A stretch of DNA of 64,000 nucleotides from Salinarchaeum sp. IM2453 (GTDB taxonomy: Archaea; Halobacteriota; Halobacteria; Halobacteriales; Salinarchaeaceae), in the NCBI RefSeq assembly GCF_019693215.1, contig NZ_CP081183.1, positions 2,592,679 through 2,656,678 of the forward strand, written 5' to 3'. The position numbers were made by a program, and so were the translations under genes. Shown one piece after another: positions 63,999-64,000 of the stretch. The notes under the pieces are model-generated. The model made no database searches, was not told where the DNA came from, and saw nothing but the letters and a program-made list of their open reading frames with translations. Position 1 is the first letter of the stretch. Every line of letters starts with the position of its first letter.

Positions 63999-64000
63999 CG

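Noticed and set aside
1..64000. tRNA, rRNA, CRISPR array, integrase or attachment site
   Set aside because: Spacers were scanned by eye for cloverleaf ends, repeat-spacer patterns and integrase motifs; none was convincing.

Overview
The window comes from an extremely halophilic archaeon. The predicted proteins are strongly acidic. Many genes have a TATA box about 22-33 bases before the start codon and no leader, typical of haloarchaea. Twin-arginine lipoproteins are used for binding proteins, and several genes are haloarchaeal types (malate synthase, GHMP shikimate kinase, two-subunit thiolases, DpsA, Cdc48). The A+T-rich gene bodies and spacers suggest a low-GC haloarchaeon such as Haloquadratum or a relative; this is inference. 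No rRNA, tRNA or CRISPR array was seen.

Layout. 1-0.8 kb: start of a [NiFe]-hydrogenase small subunit on the minus strand, running off the left edge. 1.2-11.9 kb: an organic-acid uptake and CoA-activation cluster (acyl-CoA ligase, stress protein, thiolase with OB-fold partner, TAXI-TRAP transporter, quinone oxidoreductase, MFS carrier, cupin, IclR regulator). 12.2-14 kb: a decayed IS1341-type tnpB and an extremely A+T-rich stretch. 14-21.6 kb: sugar kinase, an unrecognised two-gene unit, cytidine deaminase, small membrane proteins, metallo-hydrolase, endonuclease III-like glycosylase, Hsp20. 22-30.3 kb: ADP-forming acyl-CoA synthetase, amidase, malate synthase, and a second Ser-type thiolase with its partner. 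30.4-47.9 kb: mostly housekeeping genes (old yellow enzyme, PH-domain membrane proteins, shikimate kinase with chorismate mutase, Cdc48, phospholipid decarboxylase, TraB with site-2 protease, acylphosphatase, peptidase, nicotinate phosphoribosyltransferase, prephenate dehydrogenase, methyltransferase, SurE). 47.9-52.5 kb: a ZnuABC-type zinc importer facing a His-rich lipoprotein. 52.7-55.9 kb: a second ADP-forming acyl-CoA synthetase overlapping a BioD/DRTGG protein. 55.9-60 kb: polymerase IV, DpsA, a small protein with a DtxR-type operator, a methyltransferase and a PAC2 protein. 60-64 kb: a higher-G+C segment that begins exactly at the PAC2 stop codon, with a truncated restriction-like gene and a large AddB-like Fe-S nuclease.

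How they fit. Two thiolase pairs, two ADP-forming synthetases, an acyl-CoA ligase and malate synthase point to acyl-CoA/acetyl-CoA metabolism, possibly including polyhydroxyalkanoate precursors. The hydrogenase suggests H2 as an extra electron source. The zinc locus and the DpsA region show metal homeostasis with visible candidate operators. The least explained parts are the cluster-ligand substitution in the hydrogenase, the domain apparently shared by ZnuA and the His-rich lipoprotein, the orphan pair at 15.3-17.2 kb, and the foreign-looking right end.
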